The position numbers and the translations under genes were made by a program. Below are positions 8,742 to 16,450 of a DNA stretch of 41,190 nt, piece by piece (positions within the stretch are counted from its first letter, which is position 1; each line of letters begins with the position of its first letter). Under the pieces are notes generated by a model. That model had not been told where the DNA came from and did no database searches. It worked only from the letters and a program-made list of their open reading frames with translations. Source of the stretch: an uncultured Eubacteriales bacterium (GTDB lineage Bacteria; Bacillota; Clostridia; Christensenellales; Aristaeellaceae); contig CADASK010000030.1 of the NCBI GenBank assembly GCA_902790495.1, positions 1 through 41,190 of the forward strand, read 5' to 3'.

Positions 8742-9440
8742 TCATTCGTTGTTTTGCGCCTGGGCGCGGATGTCCTCCAGCTCCCCCGCGAACCGCTGCC
8801 AGACGTCGCCCTTTGGCAGGGAGAGGAACGCCATCGCCTCGTGGGTCACCGGGTGCTCGAAGCGGAGCCGGTAGCCCCACAGGGCGATCTGCTGGCCGGG
8901 CTGACCTCCGCCGTAGCGGCTGTCCCCCCACAGGGGCGCGCCCGCGTGGGCCATCTGCACCCGGATCTGGTGGCTGCGGCCGGTCTCCAGGCGGATCGCG
9001 CACAGGCTCAGGCCGTCCCGCTCCGCTAAGGTCTGCCCGTGGAGGATGGCCTTCTGCGCGCCGCTGTCGCCCTCGCGGCAGACCGTGACGCGGTTGAGGC
9101 GGGTGTCCTTCACCAGCCAGTCCGTCAGGTCGAAGCGCGGCGGCATGCTCCCCTGGGCCGCGCACAGGTATTCGCGGCCGAGGTGATGTCCCGACAGCTG
9201 GGCGGAGAGCCGCGCGGCCGCCTTGCTCGTGCGGGCAAACACCATCAGCCCGCCCACCGGCCGATCCAGCCGGTGCACCAGCCCCAGCCAGGCCGCGCCG
9301 GGTTTCTGGTACTTGACGCGGATGTACTCCTTCAGCTCCGAGAGGATGTCCGGATCGCCGGTGGCGTCCCCCTGGGAGAGCTGGTTGGGCGGCTTCACCA
9401 CGACCAAAACATGGTTGTCCTCGTAGAGAATCTCAGGCAT
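8742..9440 (-). CDS. RluA-family RNA pseudouridine synthase
   Basis: This 232-residue enzyme isomerises uridine to pseudouridine in rRNA or tRNA. It starts directly with the catalytic domain (ILYEDNHVLVVVKPPNQLSQ), so an S4 domain is absent, as in the short RluA-like group. The catalytic motif is GLVHRLDRPVGGLMVFA (Asp in HRLDR), followed by REYLCA and the ETGRSHQIRVQMAHAGAPLWGD motif region. Its start overlaps the 3' end of the upstream methyltransferase by 8 bases, indicating translational coupling, and tgt follows 15 bases after. The exact target uridine cannot be predicted from sequence. Confidence 0.95.
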   Translation of the reverse strand: MPEILYEDNHVLVVVKPPNQLSQGDATGDPDILSELKEYIRVKYQKPGAAWLGLVHRLDRPVGGLMVFARTSKAAARLSAQLSGHHLGREYLCAAQGSMPPRFDLTDWLVKDTRLNRVTVCREGDSGAQKAILHGQTLAERDGLSLCAIRLETGRSHQIRVQMAHAGAPLWGDSRYGGGQPGQQIALWGYRLRFEHPVTHEAMAFLSLPKGDVWQRFAGELEDIRAQAQNNE

Positions 9441-10305
9441 GGAACCACCTTCCGCTGGCGCCGCAGGGCAGCACGCCGCCCGTCTCCACCGGCAGGCAGA
9501 GCTCGCCGCTGTCGGTCTTGCCGCCGTGGCGGCTGACCACGCACCGCAGCAGCAGGTTATCCAGCACGCTGGCCTGAAAGCCCGTGGTATAGCCGTTGAT
9601 GAGGAAGAACAGCGGCCTGTCGCTGAGGGCCTGGGCGCAGGTGTCCACCAGGCCGAACAGCTCGTCCTCCAGTTTCCACACCTCGCCGGAGGGCCCGCGG
9701 CCGTAGCTGGGCGGGTCCATCAGGATGCCGTCGTAGCTGTGCCCGCGCCGGATCTCGCGCCGCACGAAGGCCAGCGCGTCCTCCACGATGAAGCGGAAGG
9801 ATGTCTCCGGCAGGCCCGAGAGCTCGCGGTTCTCCTTCGCCCAGAGCACCATGCCCTTGGCCGCGTCCACGTGGGTGACATGAGCGCCCGCCGCCGCGCA
9901 GGCCAGCGACGCACCGCCCGTGTAGCCGAAGAGGTTGAGCACCTTTGGCGCTTCCCCGTCCGCGGCAATGCGCCCGCGGATCAGCCCGTCCATCCACTGC
10001 CAGTTCGCGGCCTGCTCCGGAAATAGGCCGGTGTGCTTGAAGCCGGTGGGCTTGACCCAAAAGCGCAGGCTCCCGTGGCGGATGCTCCACTTCTCCGGCA
10101 GGGGCCGCAGGATCTCCCAGGAGCCGCCGCCGCGTTCCGAGCGGTGGTAATGGGCCTGTGCCTGCCGCCACAGCGCCGGGTCGGCCGGGGGCCAGATGGT
10201 CTGAGGGTCGGGTCGGCGGAGGATGACATCCCCCCACCGCTCCAGCTTTTCACCGCCGCCCGCGTCGAGCACGGCATAGTCCCGCCATGTATCCGCTATA
10301 AACAT
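9433..10305 (-). CDS. Class I SAM-dependent rRNA methyltransferase, RlmI/RlmK-like
   Basis: This 290-residue protein is related to RlmI-type (COG1092-like) cytosine-5 or guanine methyltransferases. After a short N-terminal region come the RlmI-like linker (WSIRHGSLRFWVKPTGFKHTG), the SAM motif VLNLFGYTGGASLACAAAGA, an acidic ribose-binding residue (THVDAAKGMV), and the catalytic-type motif GILMDPPSYGRG. The N-terminal PUA domain of full RlmI is missing. ATG 10305 is chosen because AGGAG lies 6 bases upstream and the fold begins here (MFIADTWRDYAVLD). It overlaps the pseudouridine synthase gene by 8 bases and follows the GH4-like gene by 16 bases. Confidence 0.93.
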   Translation of the reverse strand: MFIADTWRDYAVLDAGGGEKLERWGDVILRRPDPQTIWPPADPALWRQAQAHYHRSERGGGSWEILRPLPEKWSIRHGSLRFWVKPTGFKHTGLFPEQAANWQWMDGLIRGRIAADGEAPKVLNLFGYTGGASLACAAAGAHVTHVDAAKGMVLWAKENRELSGLPETSFRFIVEDALAFVRREIRRGHSYDGILMDPPSYGRGPSGEVWKLEDELFGLVDTCAQALSDRPLFFLINGYTTGFQASVLDNLLLRCVVSRHGGKTDSGELCLPVETGGVLPCGASGRWFHA

Positions 10306-10321
10306 CCTGATCTCCTGTCTA

Positions 10322-11635
10322 TCATTCTTCGCTGTCCATATCATACAGCGGCAGAATGTCGCTGTGCATCCTCGCCATGCGTGCGGCAACTTCTTCCAGA
10401 TAAAGCCTGTCCAGCCCATCCATCGCGGGATCGGTCTCCACATACTCCCGCAGCGCACTCGCGTCGCCCAGCGCGGCCTCCGCCGCCAGCAGGCCCGCCT
10501 CGCCGATATCCACGCACAGGTGCGCGGCTTCCTCGCTCAGCCGGAAGCGGTCGTCCGCCGGCTTTCCGTTCTCCAGACGCAGCGGGCACTCGACCATGAT
10601 CTCACCCGGCAGCTGGGGCAGCACGCCCCGGTTCAGCCTTGTCACCGCGGGCAGCGTCACGCTCTCCCCGCGCAGCAGGCCTGAGAGCAGGCGCATCGGG
10701 CGCTCCGCCGGCGCGGTGGAGAGCAGCAGCATCTGCGCCATCATGCCCTCGCGGTCGCCGAGGCCCTTGTCCGCCACGGTGTTCATGCGGAGAATGCGTT
10801 CCTTGCGCCGCTCGACGCTCTCGCCAAAGGCCGGCTCGGCCTCCGGCGTGAAATCCTCCTGGGCCGGCAGGAACTCCGCGTGGCCCACGGCGCTGCCCAC
10901 GGCCAGAGCGTCCCACCGCGCCAGCCACCGCTGGGTAAGGCGGCCCAATTCGCCGCGCTCGGCCAGCTCCCGGGCGGCGGGCAGCAGATCCTTCCCCTGC
11001 TGATCCCGCAGCTCCGTCAGGAAGGCGAAGCCCGGCAGACCGGCGGTCACGGCATTTACCTCCTGGGTCTTGCGTCCCAGGCGGCGGGCGATATCCTCCA
11101 CCCCGCCAGGCCCCTTGAAGGGCGAAGGCCCCAGGCCCCAGGCGCGGTGCCCGCGTTTTTCGAGGATGGCGGCGGTGCGGCCCACGGGCTGGCCCATGGT
11201 CACCACCACGGCGTTCGGGCAGGCCTCCTCCATCGCGTCGCAGAGCTGGCGCAGCAGCTCGCCCTGGCGGAGAGTGTGCATCAATCCGCCCAGGCCGCCG
11301 TTCACCCGCGCCTGATCGCTCAGGCCGGGATCATCCTCATCGCCCAGCAGGGCCTCGCGGTCCATGCGGAAGCGGCTGGCGGCCAGGTAGTCCCCGGCGT
11401 AGACCACGGCGTCCGCCCCGCGCAGGGCTTCCCCGCGGGACGCGGTCACCAGGACGCGCCCCTCCACGCCGCTCTGGCGCAGCACGGCGTCGGCGTAACG
11501 CCCCAGCAGGTCCCCCAGCGCGTCCTGCCGCTCCTCGATGGCCAGCTCCACCGGCCACTTGCAGGCAAAGTAGGCGTCCGCCAGCAGCGAGGGCAGTAGG
11601 GCCGGGATATCCTGACCGATCAGCGCAATCTTCAC
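10322..11635 (-). CDS. Divergent glycoside-hydrolase family 4-like protein, probably lacking the canonical catalytic residues
   Basis: The protein of about 437 residues aligns by eye with NAD- and Mn-dependent family 4 glycosidases. It has a Rossmann-like start (KIALIGQDIPALLPSLL), a central block NGGLGGLMHTLRQGELL with EEACPNAVVVTMGQP, then RAWGLGPSPF and TAGLPGFAFLTELRDQQGKD. In active members these blocks read approximately NYTNP, GLCH and GINH; here the Asn, Cys and His metal or cofactor residues are replaced (TMGQP, GLGP, GLPG). The nucleotide-binding glycine motif is also weak. I infer that the usual redox-elimination chemistry is lost, or that the protein has a different role. GTG 11635 is chosen, 6 bases after GGAGGA; an in-frame GTG at 11641 abuts that site. 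It is first in an operon with three RNA-modification genes, an odd partnership for a glycosidase. Confidence 0.8.
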   Translation of the reverse strand: MKIALIGQDIPALLPSLLADAYFACKWPVELAIEERQDALGDLLGRYADAVLRQSGVEGRVLVTASRGEALRGADAVVYAGDYLAASRFRMDREALLGDEDDPGLSDQARVNGGLGGLMHTLRQGELLRQLCDAMEEACPNAVVVTMGQPVGRTAAILEKRGHRAWGLGPSPFKGPGGVEDIARRLGRKTQEVNAVTAGLPGFAFLTELRDQQGKDLLPAARELAERGELGRLTQRWLARWDALAVGSAVGHAEFLPAQEDFTPEAEPAFGESVERRKERILRMNTVADKGLGDREGMMAQMLLLSTAPAERPMRLLSGLLRGESVTLPAVTRLNRGVLPQLPGEIMVECPLRLENGKPADDRFRLSEEAAHLCVDIGEAGLLAAEAALGDASALREYVETDPAMDGLDRLYLEEVAARMARMHSDILPLYDMDSEE

Positions 11636-11670
11636 GTACACTCCTCCGGTTCGCTCATGGAATCACGGGA

Positions 11671-11700
11671 ATTATACCACAGCCCCCGCCGCATACGCAA
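11671..11700 (-). promoter_or_regulatory. Promoter of the GH4-like/RNA-modification operon
   Basis: On the minus strand TTGCGT (11695-11700) is followed after 18 bases by TATAAT (11671-11676). The rest of 11701-11787 holds GC-rich hairpins (for example GCACC/GGGTGC around 11733-11752) and no gene. Confidence 0.75.
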
Positions 11701-11787
11701 GGCTGGGTTTCCGTCCCCCCGCAGCCCTGCGCACCGGCGCCTCCGGGTGCCTTTTCAGAAAAGCCGAAAAAAATTTTTGAAAACCCC

Positions 11788-11816
11788 TTGACACGGGAAA
11801 CGAAAAGTGCTATTCT
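11788..11816 (+). promoter_or_regulatory. tRNA-Lys promoter
   Basis: TTGACA (11788-11793) is followed after 17 bases by TATTCT (11811-11816), about 30 bases before the mature tRNA. Confidence 0.85.
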
Positions 11817-11847
11817 AAGCAAGCCGGTTATGAAACCGGAACGATAT

Positions 11848-11920
11848 GCACCATTAGCTCAGTTGGTAGAGCACCTGACTCTTAATCAGGGTGTCTAGGG
11901 TTCGAGTCCCTAATGGTGTA
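11848..11920 (+). tRNA. tRNA-Lys (anticodon CTT)
   Basis: A full cloverleaf of 73 bases is seen: acceptor GCACCAT/ATGGTGT (first pair G-U), D arm GCTC..GAGC, anticodon stem CCTGA/TCAGG with loop CTCTTAA, variable loop GTGTC, T arm TAGGG/CCCTA with TTCGAGT. CCA is not encoded. A terminator follows directly. Confidence 0.97.
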
Positions 11921-11923
11921 CTG

Positions 11924-11958
11924 AAACCCTTGAGATCGAAAGATTTCGAGGGTTTTTT
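11924..11958 (+). terminator. tRNA-Lys terminator
   Basis: AAACCCT and AGGGTTT enclose a continuous stem (TGAGATC/GATTTCG with G-U pairs) around a GAAA loop, ending in TTTTTT. Confidence 0.88.
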
Positions 11959-11959
11959 C

Positions 11960-12440
11960 GTGCTCTTTTTGATGTTTCCATGACAAAACATCTACTCTAC
12001 TAACAACGCTACTAACAACGTTGTTAACACACCGCATAGGGGAACAGGTTCAATTTCAAGCTTTCTTCAATTATGGTTCTTCATCTCCCCCATATCTTGA
12101 CATTATTCATGATCTATGATACTTTCGTCTTACCAGGTGTCCAGCTGTGTAAATTTTCCCGTACGTTGGAGCACTGCTCTGAATGCGGGTTTCAGTTGCG
12201 CCCGGTATTTTTTCACCGCCGGTGTGTTGCGGGGACTACAGGGACCCACCAGGATCACCGGCGCGTCAAGATGCCACCACTTAGCCGTTCCCTTGTGACG
12301 GCGCAGTTGTTTGACACTGTCTGGTGGCATTTTTGATTTGATCAACATTCTTAATTGGCGGCCGTTTTTTACTGCACTGCGCGGGGCATTGATTCGCATT
12401 GGATATTTCCCGCAAAAACCCCAAAAATCTCAAATTTCGC
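11960..12440. other. Low-GC intergenic segment after tRNA-Lys, probable remnant of an integrated element
   Basis: About 480 bases with clearly lower GC than the flanking genes and no well-supported gene. It contains a tandem repeat (CTACTAACAACG twice, 11995-12017), a 14-base palindrome (TAACAACGTTGTTA, about 12014-12027), a promoter-like pair reading rightward (TTGACA 12097-12102, TACTTT 12120-12125) with no convincing gene after it, and one weak leftward reading frame. In the minus-strand frame leading to the tRNA, a stretch reading VNNVVSSVVSRVDVLSW resembles C-terminal tails of tyrosine recombinases, but this is weak. Position 3' of a tRNA, composition and decayed frames together suggest an integration scar. 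Confidence 0.4.
12130..12330 (-). CDS. Doubtful short reading frame, possibly a decayed gene
   Basis: The frame encodes 66 residues with a non-random look (basic helices QLRRHKG and VKKYRAQLKPAFRAVLQR, and DAPVILVGPCSP). I do not recognise it. The best start, ATG 12330, has no convincing ribosome site, and the frame stays open about 70 bases further upstream. Codon use is less GC-biased than in the surrounding core genes, consistent with acquired DNA. It may be a fragment of a longer gene or chance. Confidence 0.25.
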   Translation of the reverse strand: MPPDSVKQLRRHKGTAKWWHLDAPVILVGPCSPRNTPAVKKYRAQLKPAFRAVLQRTGKFTQLDTW

Positions 12441-12442
12441 CC

Positions 12443-12471
12443 TTGACAAGCGCCTGGAAATCACGTAAAAT
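12443..12471 (+). promoter_or_regulatory. rplM-rpsI promoter
   Basis: TTGACA (12443-12448) is followed after 17 bases by TAAAAT (12466-12471), a near-consensus promoter as expected for ribosomal protein genes. Confidence 0.9.
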
Positions 12472-12475
12472 AGCC

Positions 12476-12580
12476 TTTGGCATCAATCCTCCGCCAGCCC
12501 CGGATGATTGACAACCCGTGCGGCATGCGACCATCATGCGCGGCACAAACCTTTTCTACCCTTTTTAGGAGGAACGTCCT
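12476..12580 (+). promoter_or_regulatory. Structured rplM 5' leader (L13-leader-like)
   Basis: The leader of about 100 bases holds two hairpins. The first has TCAATC (12483-12488) paired with GATTGA (12506-12511). The second has GTGC..GCATG (12518-12527) paired with CATGC..GCAC (12535-12546). A pyrimidine stretch and AGGAGG follow. Autogenous L13 leaders are known in Bacillota; position and two-stem form fit, but I could not match a covariance model. Confidence 0.55.
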
Positions 12581-13012
12581 TTGAATACGTACATGCCCAA
12601 GTCCGGCGAGATTGATCGCAAGTGGTATGTGGTGGATGCCAATGGCATGGTGCTCGGCCGTCTGGCCAGCCAAGTCGCCAACATTCTCCGCGGTAAGAAC
12701 AAGCCCATCTATACCCCCAACGTCGATACCGGTGACTATGTGATCATCGTCAACGCCGACAAGGTGGTGCTGACCGGCAAGAAGCTGGATCAGAAGGTGT
12801 ATTATCATCACAGCGGCTACGCTGGCGGCCTGAAGGAAACCAAGTACCGCAAGCTGATCGCCGAAAAGCCCGAGTTTGCTGTCCGCCGCGCTGTCGTCGG
12901 TATGCTGCCCAAGGGTCCCCTGGGACGCAAGATGGCCAAGAAGCTGAAGGTGTATGCCGGCGAGAATTATGTCGAGGTCGCCCAGAAGCCCGAAAAGCTT
13001 GAGCTGATCTGA
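12581..13012 (+). CDS. rplM: 50S ribosomal protein L13
   Basis: This is a 143-residue large-subunit protein. It contains the family features [50 protein letters not shown] and [19 protein letters not shown]. Initiation is at TTG 12581, 9 bases after AGGAGG; the next ATG (12593) is 21 bases from that site and is less likely. It is cotranscribed with rpsI, which starts 25 bases downstream, in the usual order. A promoter and structured leader precede it. Confidence 0.98.
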   Translation: MNTYMPKSGEIDRKWYVVDANGMVLGRLASQVANILRGKNKPIYTPNVDTGDYVIIVNADKVVLTGKKLDQKVYYHHSGYAGGLKETKYRKLIAEKPEFAVRRAVVGMLPKGPLGRKMAKKLKVYAGENYVEVAQKPEKLELI

Positions 13013-13037
13013 TCGACGCGGAAAGGAGAAACAAAAC

Positions 13038-13427
13038 ATGGCTAAGGTTGAATACAGCGCTGTTGGCCGCCGCAAGCACGCCGTTGCCCGCGTTCGTCTG
13101 GTTCCGGGCGATGGCAAGGTCGTCATCAACAAGCGCGATATGGATAACTACTTCGGTCTTGAGACCCTCAAGATGACCGTCCGTCAGCCCCTGGCGCTGA
13201 CCAACACCACCAGCTTTGACGTGATGGTGAATGTCAACGGCGGCGGCGTTTCCGGCCAGGCCGGCGCCATCCGTCACGGCATCTCCCGTGCCCTGTGCAA
13301 GGCTGATCCCGATATGCGTGCCGCCCTGAAGAAGGCTGGCTTCCTCCGCCGCGATCCTCGTATGAAGGAGCGCAAGAAGTACGGCCTGAAGGCTGCCCGC
13401 CGCGCGCCGCAGTTCTCCAAGCGCTGA
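13038..13427 (+). CDS. rpsI: 30S ribosomal protein S9
   Basis: This is a 129-residue small-subunit protein whose basic tail reaches the P-site tRNA. Diagnostic segments are [38 protein letters not shown] and the C-terminal [17 protein letters not shown], ending with the conserved KR. AAAGGAG lies 10 bases before the ATG. It is the second gene of the rplM-rpsI operon and is followed by a strong terminator. Confidence 0.99.
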   Translation: MAKVEYSAVGRRKHAVARVRLVPGDGKVVINKRDMDNYFGLETLKMTVRQPLALTNTTSFDVMVNVNGGGVSGQAGAIRHGISRALCKADPDMRAALKKAGFLRRDPRMKERKKYGLKAARRAPQFSKR

Positions 13428-13446
13428 GCTTATCCAAAGTACATGC

Positions 13447-13480
13447 ATCCCTGTGCCGGAAGGTGCAGGGATTTCTTTTT
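13447..13480 (+). terminator. rplM-rpsI terminator
   Basis: ATCCCTG pairs with CAGGGAT across a short loop and is followed by TTCTTTTT. Confidence 0.88.
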
Positions 13481-13497
13481 GCGTTTCAGGAAATAGG

Positions 13498-13526
13498 TTG
13501 ATTTCATCCTATATTTATGTTATGGT
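13498..13526 (+). promoter_or_regulatory. Possible promoter of the antitoxin gene
   Basis: TTGATT (13498-13503) is followed after 17 bases by TATGGT (13521-13526), 20 bases before the start codon. Phd-type proteins usually repress their own promoter; no clear operator palindrome is visible. Confidence 0.45.
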
Positions 13527-13545
13527 TTTTCTGAGGTGGTACAGC

Positions 13546-13788
13546 ATGATGATCAACAGTAACGCGATCGTCTCCGCGACAGAGGCGAACCAGAACTTCT
13601 CCCGAGTCGCCCGGATGGCCGAGTCCCAGGGGCATGTGGTGGTCTTCAAGAACAACCGGCCCAAGCTTTTGGTGATCGATCTGGACAAGGAGCCGCAGAT
13701 CGACATGACGGAGGACGAGAAGCTGGACTTTGTGGCAGCCCGCATTCTGCGGGAGCATCGCGCCGCCTTTGAGGAGCTGGCCAAATGA
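13546..13788 (+). CDS. Phd/YefM-family antitoxin, apparently without its toxin
   Basis: The 80-residue protein has the Phd/YefM N-terminal DNA-binding fold (NSNAIVSATEANQNFSRVAR, VVVFKNNRPKLLVIDLD) and a C-terminal helix (ARILREHRAAFEELAK) like those that bind Doc/Fic toxins. ATG 13546 lies 9 bases after GAGG; the adjacent ATG at 13549 is also possible. Its stop overlaps the start of a 35-codon frame by 4 bases, the coupling normally seen with a toxin gene, but no Fic motif (HPFxxGNGR) or other toxin follows. I read this as an orphan or decayed toxin-antitoxin locus. Confidence 0.85.
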   Translation: MMINSNAIVSATEANQNFSRVARMAESQGHVVVFKNNRPKLLVIDLDKEPQIDMTEDEKLDFVAARILREHRAAFEELAK

Positions 13789-13892
13789 TCCACTGCACGG
13801 ACGAGGAACTGGTTCACGTGGGTCTGTCCGTCGCGGACGGTTCCATGGGCTACGAGGAAGTGCTGCAATGGGTGGCAGAACACAGGGCGTGA
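13785..13892 (+). CDS. 35-residue frame coupled to the antitoxin, possible toxin remnant
   Basis: ATG 13785 overlaps the antitoxin stop (ATGA). The product begins MIHCTDEELVHVGLSVADG and ends EVLQWVAEHRA. The opening vaguely resembles starts of Doc/Fic toxins, but the frame closes before any catalytic motif and the DNA that follows shows no continuation in other frames. It could also be a genuine small protein. From 13893 to 14013 I see no gene, only a C-rich stretch. Confidence 0.4.
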   Translation: MIHCTDEELVHVGLSVADGSMGYEEVLQWVAEHRA

Positions 13893-14013
13893 CTGTTGCA
13901 CGTGTCTCTCCGCAGATTCCCCGCCCCCCTCGCCTTCTCCCCCGAGTTCCTCTTACCGTCTTCCTATCTCGCTAAAGATGCAAAAATCCTGCCGAAAAGG
14001 TTATCCCATCGCC

Positions 14014-14042
14014 TTGACAAACTGCGCCGGAGCGTCTATTGT
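14014..14042 (+). promoter_or_regulatory. Promoter of the maltose phosphorylase gene
   Basis: TTGACA (14014-14019) is followed after 17 bases by TATTGT (14037-14042). I looked for a CcpA-type operator nearby and saw none convincing. Confidence 0.75.
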
Positions 14043-14123
14043 TATGCTGTTGTTACAATGATTGCGGCGATGCGCCTGATGCGTGGGCGCGCGCCTGGCA
14101 GGCTGTAACATGGAGGAATGAGC

Positions 14124-16388
14124 ATGAGCTTTGAAACCAATCCCTGGCGCGTGATCGAAAAGGGCTTCGACCCCCGCGAGAATCGCATCGGTGAATCGCT
14201 GACCTCCATCGGCAACGGATACATGGGCCTCCGGGGCAACTTCGAGGAGGATTATACCGGGGACACCCACCGGGGCACTTATCTCGGCGGCGTGTGGTTT
14301 CCCGACAAGACCCGGGTCGGCTGGTGGAAGAACGGCTACCCGGAATATTTCGGCAAGGTCATCAACGCGCCGAATCTGATCGGTATTCGGGTGATGATCG
14401 ACGGCGTGCCGCTGGATCTCTCCCGCGCCACCGTGTGGGAATACCTGCGCGAGGTGGATATGCGCACGGGCGTGCACCATCGCCGGGTGATGCTCGACAC
14501 CAAGAAGGGCAGCATGAAGCTGGAGGCCTGGCGCTTTGTCTCCCTTGCCACCCGCGAGCTGCTGGCCCTGCGCTATACCCTGACCCCTTCCTTCGAGGCG
14601 GATTTTGAGCTGACCGCCTATGTGGACGGCAACGTCCGCAACGAGGACGCCAACTACGGCGAGTGCTTCTGGGAGATGCTGGACAGCACCGCCGAGGACG
14701 ATGCCTGCGCGATCCAGGTGCGGACGATCCCCAACGCCTTCGGCACCCCGCGCTTCACCGTGGGCGTGGCCCAGAAGAGCCGCGCGGAGGGCCTGCCCTT
14801 CGCGGAGAGCGTCACCGACGCGGGCTTTGCTGGCACGCGCTACGCCGCTCACGTGGAGGAAAACACCGAGCTGGTCGTGGACAAGTTCGTGGCGGTGTGC
14901 ACCAGCCGCGATCTGCCCGCCGACCGCATCCTGCCCCGCGCCGAGGAGATCGCTGCCGAGGCTGCCGCCAACGGCTGGGAGGCCGAGCTGGAGAGGCAGA
15001 AGGCCGCCTGGGCCGAGCGCTGGGCCATGGCCGACGTCACTATCGAGGGCGACGACGGCGCGCAGCAAGGCATCCGCTTCAATCTGTTCCAGCTGCTGAG
15101 CACCTACTCCGGCGAGGACGCCCGCCTCAACATCGGCCCCAAGGGCTTCACCGGCGAAAAATACGGCGGAGCCACCTACTGGGATACCGAGGCCTACTGC
15201 CTGCCCGTCTACATGGCCATTTCCGGCCAGCAGGTGGCGCGGCAGCTGCTGCTCTACCGCCACCAGCAGCTCCGGGAGGCCGAGGCCAACGCCCGCGCCC
15301 AGGGTCTGCCCGGGGCCCTCTTCCCCATGGTGACCTTCACGGGCCGCGAGTGCCACAACGAGTGGGAGATCACCTTCGAGGAGATCCACCGCAACGGGGC
15401 CATCGCCCACGCCATCTTCGACTACACGGAGTACACCGGCGACACCTCCTATCTCTACGGCGAGGGCCTGGACGTGCTGGCCGGCATCGCCCGGTTCTGG
15501 GCGGGCCGCGTGCACTTCAGCGAGCGCGCCGGCAAGTACATGATCCACGGCGTGACCGGCCCCAACGAGTACGAGAACAATGTCAACAACAACTGGTACA
15601 CCAACCGCATCGCGGCCTGGTGCATCGAATACTTCCTCGCGGCCTATGACGGCGCGGAGGCTGAGCGCCGGGAACAGCTCGCCCTCACCGACGATGAGCG
15701 CGCCCGCATGGAGGACATCGTCCGCCGCATGTACTACCCGGAGGACCGCAAGGCCGGTATCTTCGTGCAGCACGACACCTTCCTGGACAAGGAGCTGAAG
15801 CCCGCGTCAGAGATCCCCGCGGAGGAGCGGCCCATCAACCAGCACTGGAGCTGGGACCGCATCCTGCGCTCCTGCTACATCAAGCAGGCCGACGTGCTGC
15901 AGGGTCTCTACTTCCTCGGCCACCTCTACAGCGACGCGGTCATCCGCCGGAACTTCGCCTTCTACGAGCCGCTGACCGTGCACGAGAGCAGCCTCTCCCC
16001 CTGCGTCCACGCGATCCTCGCGGCGCAGATCGGCGAGCGCGACAAGGCGGTGGAGATGTACCAGCGCACGGCGCGCCTCGACCTGGACAACATCAACCAC
16101 GACACGGCCGACGGCCTGCACATCACCAGCATGTCCGGCAGCTGGCTGGCCATCACCAAGGGCTTTGCCGGCATGCGGACAGTGGGCGGGCTCTCCTTCG
16201 CGCCCTTCCTCCCGGACTGCTGGGAGGGCTACAGCTTCAAGTTCAACTACCGCGGCAGCGTGCTGCTGGTGCGGGTCGCGGACGGCAGCGCCACCTTCAC
16301 GCTGCTCTCCGGCGGTCCGGTGGAGCTGCGGGTCTACGGGCGCAGAATGAAGCTGCGCAGGGAGCGCTCGGTGCCGCTCAAAGCCTGA
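14124..16388 (+). CDS. mapA: Maltose phosphorylase, glycoside hydrolase family 65
   Basis: This enzyme phosphorolyses maltose to beta-glucose 1-phosphate and glucose in the cytoplasm, saving an ATP. The 754-residue length matches the family. Diagnostic segments are GPKGFTGEKYGGATYWDTEA, CHNEWEITFEEIHRNGAIA, the general-acid motif VTGPNEYENNVNNNWYTN (Glu in NEYEN) and the phosphate-binding HITSMSGSW; the NNNWYTN context points to maltose rather than kojibiose or trehalose specificity. ATG 14124 is preferred, 7 bases after GGAGG; an in-frame ATG at 14118 is 1 base away from it. It is monocistronic with its own promoter and terminator. No sugar transporter or beta-phosphoglucomutase is adjacent, so the substrate may come from elsewhere in the genome. 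Confidence 0.93.
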   Translation: MSFETNPWRVIEKGFDPRENRIGESLTSIGNGYMGLRGNFEEDYTGDTHRGTYLGGVWFPDKTRVGWWKNGYPEYFGKVINAPNLIGIRVMIDGVPLDLSRATVWEYLREVDMRTGVHHRRVMLDTKKGSMKLEAWRFVSLATRELLALRYTLTPSFEADFELTAYVDGNVRNEDANYGECFWEMLDSTAEDDACAIQVRTIPNAFGTPRFTVGVAQKSRAEGLPFAESVTDAGFAGTRYAAHVEENTELVVDKFVAVCTSRDLPADRILPRAEEIAAEAAANGWEAELERQKAAWAERWAMADVTIEGDDGAQQGIRFNLFQLLSTYSGEDARLNIGPKGFTGEKYGGATYWDTEAYCLPVYMAISGQQVARQLLLYRHQQLREAEANARAQGLPGALFPMVTFTGRECHNEWEITFEEIHRNGAIAHAIFDYTEYTGDTSYLYGEGLDVLAGIARFWAGRVHFSERAGKYMIHGVTGPNEYENNVNNNWYTNRIAAWCIEYFLAAYDGAEAERREQLALTDDERARMEDIVRRMYYPEDRKAGIFVQHDTFLDKELKPASEIPAEERPINQHWSWDRILRSCYIKQADVLQGLYFLGHLYSDAVIRRNFAFYEPLTVHESSLSPCVHAILAAQIGERDKAVEMYQRTARLDLDNINHDTADGLHITSMSGSWLAITKGFAGMRTVGGLSFAPFLPDCWEGYSFKFNYRGSVLLVRVADGSATFTLLSGGPVELRVYGRRMKLRRERSVPLKA

Positions 16389-16401
16389 TACTCATACGCT
16401 C

Positions 16402-16431
16402 AGCCTTCGCCACCCCGGCGGAGGCTTTTTT
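16402..16431 (+). terminator. Terminator after maltose phosphorylase
   Basis: AGCCT..CGCC pairs with GGCG..AGGCT and runs into TTTTTT. Confidence 0.88.
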
Positions 16432-16450
16432 CGCACACAAGTTAAGAAGA

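Noticed and set aside
11880-12060. Minus-strand peptide ending in a segment like TIRDSNPRHPD read through the tRNA.
   Set aside because: That ending is the well-known artefact of translating a tRNA T arm and anticodon arm; only the part upstream of the tRNA might be a recombinase remnant.
14001-15773. Long minus-strand frame opposite maltose phosphorylase.
   Set aside because: Antisense shadow; composition is low-complexity and no start site or family motif is visible.
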